From contig JAHHHA010000032.1 in the NCBI GenBank assembly GCA_019359615.1, positions 1-64,000 of the forward strand: a stretch of 64,000 nt of DNA, read 5' to 3'. How positions within the stretch are numbered: position 1 is the stretch's first letter; each line of letters opens with the position of its first letter. The notes beneath the pieces were generated by a model. It was not told the origin of the DNA. It did not search any database and saw only the letters and a program-made list of their open reading frames with translations. The stretch is from Cyanosarcina radialis HA8281-LM2 (GTDB taxonomy: Bacteria; Cyanobacteriota; Cyanobacteriia; Cyanobacteriales; CCAP-1448). Below are positions 59,871 through 64,000 of the stretch, piece by piece. Position numbers and translations under genes: made by a program.

Positions 59871-60569
59871 ATGAAAGCTTTAATTCGATCGCTTGTCGGT
59901 ATTTTAGTCTTCTTCATTGATGTCATCTACCGCGATCGCCCCTATGCTCGTTTTTACGTCTTAGAAACGATCGCTCGCGTCCCCTACTTCGCCTACCTAT
60001 CCGTTCTCCATCTCAACGAAACTCTGGGCTTTTGGCGCAAAGCCGACTGGCTGAAAGTTCATTTTGCCGAAACCTGGAACGAACTGCATCACCTGCTGAT
60101 TATGGAATCGCTGGGCGGAGATCGAGCTTGGGGCGATCGCTTTTTAGCCCAACACATTGCCTTGGCTTACTATTGGATCGTCGTCCCTCTGTATATGCTA
60201 TTTCCCCGATATGCCTATTACATGATGGAGTTAATCGAGGAACACGCTTATCACACCTACGACACCTTTCTGCAAACGCATGAAGAGGTACTAAAAGCGC
60301 AACCCGCCCCCCAAATTGCCATCAACTACTACCGAGATGGCGATCTCTATATGTTCGAGGAAATGCAGACCTCGACTCGCTCTGAGTTTCGTCGCCCTCC
60401 AGTGGATAACCTGTACGACGTGTTTGTCAACATTCGCGATGATGAATCCGAACACGTCAAGACCATGATTGCCTGTCAGCATCCTGAAGCCCGGATTACT
60501 TTCAAAAGCCCGCATACACTGCCTCAGCCGATCGAGGCGGAAGTAAAGGCGGCTCTCTCTAAAAACTAA
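59871..60569 (+). CDS. Plastoquinol terminal oxidase (alternative oxidase family)
   Basis: The 232-residue di-iron protein oxidises plastoquinol with O2. Ligand motifs in order: LETIARVPYFAY (Glu), FAETWNELHHLLIMESLGG (Glu, His, Glu), IEEHAYHTYD (Glu), and RDDESEHVKTM (Glu, His). These are the six di-iron ligands of AOX/PTOX. The spacing and the ARFYVLET start match chloroplast IMMUTANS-type PTOX. It acts as a safety valve for electrons in the thylakoid or cytoplasmic membrane. CAGGAGAA precedes the ATG. Confidence 0.96.
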   Translation: MKALIRSLVGILVFFIDVIYRDRPYARFYVLETIARVPYFAYLSVLHLNETLGFWRKADWLKVHFAETWNELHHLLIMESLGGDRAWGDRFLAQHIALAYYWIVVPLYMLFPRYAYYMMELIEEHAYHTYDTFLQTHEEVLKAQPAPQIAINYYRDGDLYMFEEMQTSTRSEFRRPPVDNLYDVFVNIRDDESEHVKTMIACQHPEARITFKSPHTLPQPIEAEVKAALSKN

Positions 60570-61265
60570 CCTTCTGTTTCAAAGACCTCAGCAGCGGTTA
60601 GTTCTAGTTCTGGGAAGGTCGGCGAGATAATAAGATCGCGATCGCGAAACATCCCGACTTCGGAATAGACATCCCCTTGCAACTCCAGCACTGCGATCGT
60701 CTGAGTGCTGGGGTCAACCAGCCAATATTCACCAACCCCAATAGCTGCATATTGCGCCCGTTTGTTGAGGTAATCTCTGTCTCTATTGGTTTTTCCAGGG
60801 CTGACGACTTCAGCAATTAGTCGAGGGGGAGGCAGATCGCGAGTAATAGTTAGCCGTCGTTCGGTCAATCGAATATGTTCTACCCTCAGAATTGCTAGGT
60901 CGGGAAAGCGGTTAGCAGGATCGTTGAAATTTAGAATAGGAACTTGTAGTAGTCTGTCAACTTAAAATTGACAGGTTGTTTCTCCCCTCTCCCAAGCTTG
61001 GGAGAGGGGTTGGGGGTGAGGGCTAGCCATCACTTCTACCTTGACGAAGCAGTAGTTCTAGGGCGTGAATTCTAATTAACCGGAGCGGCGCAACCTTGGC
61101 GATTACTAGCAAAAATTGCAGACGATTGGCAATAAAGTTATTTAACTCTGACTCTGGCGGCAATTCAACTAGCTCTCCATCAATTAGTTGGAACCGTCCT
61201 TCCAGATCGTCGCTGTAGGACAGATACTCTTGAAATGTGGCAAACCTGGGTTTTGCTTGGGTCAT
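60566..61265 (-). pseudogene. Uma2-family gene split by a ~96-nt palindromic insert
   Basis: The N-terminal part starts at ATG 61265 (AGAGGA upstream): MTQAKPRFATFQEYLSYSDD ... RLIRIHALEL, then runs into the insert and stops at 61023. The reading frame resumes after the insert as LLQVPILNFNDPANRFPDLA and continues ILRVEHIRLTERR to the stop at 60566. Together the pieces make a normal ~190-residue Uma2 protein. The insert spans about 60954-61049, with a similar CAGTAGT/TAGTAGT at each border. The gene is broken by a REP-type element. Confidence 0.85.
60954..61049. repeat. Palindromic element inserted in the Uma2 gene
   Basis: It contains CTGTCAA-CTTAAAA-TTGACAG (60954-60974) and a CCCCTCTCCCAAGCTTGGGA hairpin with TTGGGGGTGAGGGC (60980-61022), the same family as 406-449 and 58331-58389. 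Because the interrupted gene can be reconstructed, the limits of the mobile unit can be read here. Confidence 0.8.
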
Positions 61266-61330
61266 GGCAACTGTCCTCTGATTGGACGATGCCACGATTT
61301 TAACAAACCATGTCGATCGCTACATTCTTT

Positions 61331-61375
61331 AACAATTGTCAATTCGCAATTCGCAATTCGCAATTGTTAATTGCA
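61331..61375. repeat. AATTCGC heptamer tandem repeat (STRR-like)
   Basis: AACAATTGTCAATTCGCAAT then TCGCAATTCGCAATTGTTAA contains three to four AATTCGC units inside an inverted pair (ACAATTG / CAATTGT). It resembles 41045-41085 and 50155-50182. It gives a spurious N-terminal extension to the GMC frame. Confidence 0.75.
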
Positions 61376-61443
61376 GTTTCAAAGTTCCTGGATCGATCCA
61401 GGACAAAAAAGATTTCTTCTATCAATTTTTTGAGAGGCGAAAA

Positions 61444-63102
61444 ATGAGCGTGAGAAATTTTAATCTATCGAGCGATCGCTCCACTACTTACGACTTTATT
61501 ATTGTTGGGGCTGGGGCGGCAGGTTGCGTCCTAGCCGATCGACTCAGTGCCGATCCTCAACATCGGGTGCTGCTACTGGAGGCAGGCCAGCCAGATAACA
61601 AAAAGGAGATCCGCATTCCAGCGGCTTTTAGTAAGTTGTTCAAAACCGAGTACGACTGGAATTACAGCGCCGTTCCTCAGCCGGAACTGAACGGACGGGA
61701 GAGCTACTGGGCTAGGGGGCGGACTCTGGGCGGCTCGACTTCCATCAACGCCATGATGTACCAGCGCGGGGTTCCAGAGGATTACGATCGCTGGGAATCT
61801 TTAGGCAATCCCGGATGGGGTTGGAAAGATATGCTGCCCTACTTTCGGCGCTCTGAGTGCAACAGTCGCGGCAGCAGCGAACTGCACGGCGATAAGGGAC
61901 CGCTCTACGTTGAAGATTTGCGCGATCCGAATCCCCTGAGTCGGGCATTTATTCAGGCAGCACAAGCGATCGATATTCCTTACAATCCAGATCTCAACGG
62001 CGATCGATTAGATGGGGTGGGCTGGGTGCAAGTGACGCAGCATCAAGGACGGCGCTGGAGTGCGGCAGATGCGTTTCTGCGTCCCGCCATGCGACGCTCT
62101 AACTTAGAGGTACTGACAGGGGCGCAGACTACTCGAACGATCGTCTGCGATCGTCAGGCGATCGGCGTTGAATATATCCGCGAGGGAACTATACACAGAG
62201 CTAATGTTACCCGCGAAGTCATCCTAGCTGGAGGGACCGTCGGCTCGACTCAATTACTTTTACTTTCTGGCATTGGCTGCGCCCAACAACTCCGCGAACT
62301 GGGAATTGATGTAGTTATCGATCTACCAGGTGTCGGTCAGAACTTGCAAGACCATGTTGCCACCCCAGTCGTCAGAGGTAGCAAACAGCCCCTATCGATG
62401 CTCGATGCTAGTTCGCCGCTAGAACTGGTCAAATATTTGTTCCTCCGACGGGGGATGTTAACCTCCAGCGTTCTCGAAGCGGCGGCTTTCCTGCGCACTA
62501 CCCCAGATCTAATCGCACCCGATCTAGAACTGCAATTTGCTCCGGTGGTGTTCTACGAATACGGGCTAATTCCCCCCACCGAGCATGGCATGACCATCGG
62601 CCCGACTTTGATTGCCCCCCGAAGCGTTGGTACGTTCCGGTTGCGATCGCCCGATCCGCTCGATTCCCCCATCATCGATCCCCAGTATTTATCCGATCCA
62701 GAAGGACGCGATCTGAGGGTGCTAGTTGCTGGAGTGCGAAAAGCTCAAGAAATTTTTGCGGCCAAACCCATGCAGCCCTATGTCAGTAAGCCCATCCTCC
62801 CCGATCGAGAACTACAGAGCGATCGCGAAATAGCCGAACATATCCGTTCGGCTTCAGGTGGCTGGTGGCATCCAGTCGGCACTTGTCGGATGGGTACCGA
62901 TCCTCTAGCAGTGGTCGATCCAGCTTTGCGGGTTCGTGGGGTGGCCGGGTTAAGGGTGGCAGATGCTGCGGTGATGCCGACAATTCCCCGCTGCCATACG
63001 ATGGCACCGACGATCGCGATCGCAGAAAAGGCAGCCGATTCGATCTTGGGGCGATCGCCTCTAGCAGAAATGTCTTCAATACCTTTGAGTGAATCCACCT
63101 AA
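61444..63102 (+). CDS. GMC-family oxidoreductase (choline dehydrogenase-like)
   Basis: The 552-residue flavoprotein has the FAD motif FIIVGAGAAGCVLADRL, the GMC signatures GRTLGGSTSINAMMYQRG and GGTVGSTQLLLLSGIG, and catalytic His in WWHPVGTCRMG. The second catalytic position is His in PRCHTMAPT, where many members have Asn. It should oxidise an alcohol with O2 or a quinone as acceptor. The ATG 61444 is preceded by GAGAGG. Its nearness to PTOX fits a quinone-linked dehydrogenase, but this is inference. Confidence 0.9.
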   Translation: MSVRNFNLSSDRSTTYDFIIVGAGAAGCVLADRLSADPQHRVLLLEAGQPDNKKEIRIPAAFSKLFKTEYDWNYSAVPQPELNGRESYWARGRTLGGSTSINAMMYQRGVPEDYDRWESLGNPGWGWKDMLPYFRRSECNSRGSSELHGDKGPLYVEDLRDPNPLSRAFIQAAQAIDIPYNPDLNGDRLDGVGWVQVTQHQGRRWSAADAFLRPAMRRSNLEVLTGAQTTRTIVCDRQAIGVEYIREGTIHRANVTREVILAGGTVGSTQLLLLSGIGCAQQLRELGIDVVIDLPGVGQNLQDHVATPVVRGSKQPLSMLDASSPLELVKYLFLRRGMLTSSVLEAAAFLRTTPDLIAPDLELQFAPVVFYEYGLIPPTEHGMTIGPTLIAPRSVGTFRLRSPDPLDSPIIDPQYLSDPEGRDLRVLVAGVRKAQEIFAAKPMQPYVSKPILPDRELQSDREIAEHIRSASGGWWHPVGTCRMGTDPLAVVDPALRVRGVAGLRVADAAVMPTIPRCHTMAPTIAIAEKAADSILGRSPLAEMSSIPLSEST

Positions 63103-63130
63103 CCTCGATCGAAATTGAAATGACACAACT

Positions 63131-63142
63131 TGAGGTAGCTCA
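63131..63142 (+). promoter_or_regulatory. TGAGGTAGCTCA palindrome, possible third leader element
   Basis: The 12-mer at the core of hairpin element A recurs exactly here, 61 nt before the ATG at 63203. The outer GCGAG stem is not conserved, though GCGATCGAGCGAT follows. The leader GGAGTAACTCAATG is shared with the gene at 57572. Confidence 0.4.
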
Positions 63143-63202
63143 TAGAAGCGATCGAGCGATTTTTGCATCATAGAGCTAACAGAGATCGATCGGAGTAACT
63201 CA

Positions 63203-63685
63203 ATGAATGTCGATCGCAGAAATTACCAGGAATTGAAAATTGAAACCCTGGCAAAGCTTTATTTAGAGAGCGCACCTGCTGAAATTACCGACGCAGCGAT
63301 CGCCCAAATGTGCGACTGGCTGATGGATGAATTTCGTACTCTACCTTTGAATCTAGTATTTTCCGACTATAGGCGCTACGACAATGCTGCCGAGATGTTC
63401 GCAGATATCGATCGAGATCGGCTGTGGGTATCTGCCGATAGTTACGACGGATCGATTTATCCCAATCCGATTTATGGCTTCATTTTACAAGCCGTACACG
63501 ACTACGACCATTACCTCACTAAAAGTGACTTCAGCCTCACTGGAGAAATCGCTGCCTACAACGCCATTGCCAAACGCGCTCCTAGCTTGGAGATTCAAAA
63601 GATTCTCTACTCCGAAATCGTGTTGCGATCGGCAGCTTATCTCTATTTAAGGCGATCGCCAAATTCAAAAGTTGTTTTTCCATAA
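63203..63685 (+). CDS. Protein of unknown function (160 aa)
   Basis: The product reads NYQELKIETLAKLYLESAPA, CDWLMDEFRTLPLNLVFSDY, and GFILQAVHDYDHYLTKSDFS followed by LTGEIAAYNAIA. The VHDYDHY cluster of His and Asp looks conserved and could bind metal. I recall similar VQAVHD...H segments in phage- and plasmid-encoded proteins of unknown role. GGAG lies at 63193. It is followed 18 nt later by the zinc-ribbon gene. Confidence 0.65.
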   Translation: MNVDRRNYQELKIETLAKLYLESAPAEITDAAIAQMCDWLMDEFRTLPLNLVFSDYRRYDNAAEMFADIDRDRLWVSADSYDGSIYPNPIYGFILQAVHDYDHYLTKSDFSLTGEIAAYNAIAKRAPSLEIQKILYSEIVLRSAAYLYLRRSPNSKVVFP

Positions 63686-63703
63686 ATTGCGCCGAGGTTA
63701 ACC

Positions 63704-63829
63704 ATGATGCACGAATGTCCCTGTTGCGGCTATCGCTTGCTAGCACAAATTAAACACCACGAAATCGATTGGTTCTGTCCTCATTGCTGGGCATCAATGC
63801 CCCTCCTCCATAGCAAGAAGACAAGCTAA
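63704..63829 (+). CDS. Tiny zinc-ribbon protein (41 aa)
   Basis: The product has two Cys pairs: HECPCCGYRLLAQIKHHEID and WFCPHCWASMP. CPCC and CPHC at 18-residue spacing would bind one zinc. Tiny proteins of this pattern (CPCC..LL....EIxWFCP.CW..MP) are widespread in cyanobacteria without known function. GAGG lies at 63694-63697. A second ATG at 63707 could also be the start. Confidence 0.8.
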   Translation: MMHECPCCGYRLLAQIKHHEIDWFCPHCWASMPLLHSKKTS

Positions 63830-63890
63830 CTCGAAGATGCTTTCCTCTGATTTGACCGCAATGAAAATTTACCCTTTACAGGAGCGTTCT

Positions 63891-64000
63891 ATGTCTCAAA
63901 CAATACCCCATCTCCAAACAGCACCGGGTTATCAAGTTCTAGCAGCAGCGGGCAAAACCGTTTTGCGCCCTGGCGGACGGGCAGCAACCGATCGATTGTT
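63891..64000 (+). CDS. Start of a probable SAM-dependent methyltransferase
   Basis: The frame begins with AGGAG at 63881 and reads MSQTIPHLQTAPGYQVLAAA, then GKTVLRPGGRAATDRL before the window ends. This resembles the N-terminus of a class I methyltransferase family found in cyanobacteria (GYQxLAxxGKxVLRPGGR). The call rests on about 36 residues. The remainder is outside the window. Confidence 0.5.
   Translation, partial: MSQTIPHLQTAPGYQVLAAAGKTVLRPGGRAATDRL

Noticed and set aside
61336-61443. N-terminal extension of the GMC protein
   Set aside because: It translates the AATTCGC repeat; ATG 61444 has a good ribosome site and the expected N-terminus.

Overview
The window is cyanobacterial chromosome. 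It carries psaC (PSI Fe-S subunit), a plastoquinol-type terminal oxidase, ndbB, a cyanobacterial Mrp antiporter cluster, DUF4278 and DUF6464 proteins, many Uma2 endonuclease genes, and a very high density of the HIP1 octamer GCGATCGC. Dispersed palindromic repeats and AATTCGC heptamer repeats suggest a repeat-rich lineage (Chroococcidiopsis, Synechocystis PCC 7509 or filamentous type). The species cannot be fixed from the sequence alone.

Layout. 0-1.5 kb: the start of an IS630-like transposase, an HsdR remnant, a DUF559 gene and repeats. 1.5-5.6 kb: an mrpC-D-E-F-G-(short A)-B cation/proton antiporter operon with no full-length MrpA. 5.7-9 kb: acetyltransferase, a toxin/antitoxin pair whose PIN toxin has lost its centre, a microbial rhodopsin of the cyanobacterial anion-pump type, and decaying Uma2 genes. 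9-31 kb: mainly housekeeping and metabolism (ndbB, map, ureE, Ser/Thr kinase with ARC6-like domain, type II sqr, lipase, FAD monooxygenase/VOC/AKR group, psaC, fmt, SDR, glmS, HigBA-type pair). 31-33 kb: an ISKra4-type insertion sequence that cut a GNAT gene exactly through its start codon. 33-47.8 kb: GH31 glucosidase, an EAL phosphodiesterase next to an ionotropic-glutamate-receptor-like channel with a eukaryote-like pore loop, DUF3611, YihY, transglutaminase, P-type ATPase, a Fur-box-preceded Ntn amidase apparently inserted between the ATPase and a Crp-family regulator.

48-54.6 kb holds a two-component cluster (CHASE kinase, REC protein, REC-PAS-NarX-type kinase, NarL-type regulator). 54.8-64 kb follows on the same strand: small cyanobacterial proteins with paired RNA-hairpin-like leaders, an intradiol dioxygenase, lipocalin-like protein, alpha/beta hydrolase, thioesterase-YwiC-PTOX operon, GMC oxidoreductase, a tiny zinc-ribbon protein and the start of a probable methyltransferase. 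I infer that the NarL-type regulator may control this block as a redox/stress island. Most novelty lies in the channel/EAL pair, the rhodopsin motif, the hairpin leaders and several precise insertion events.
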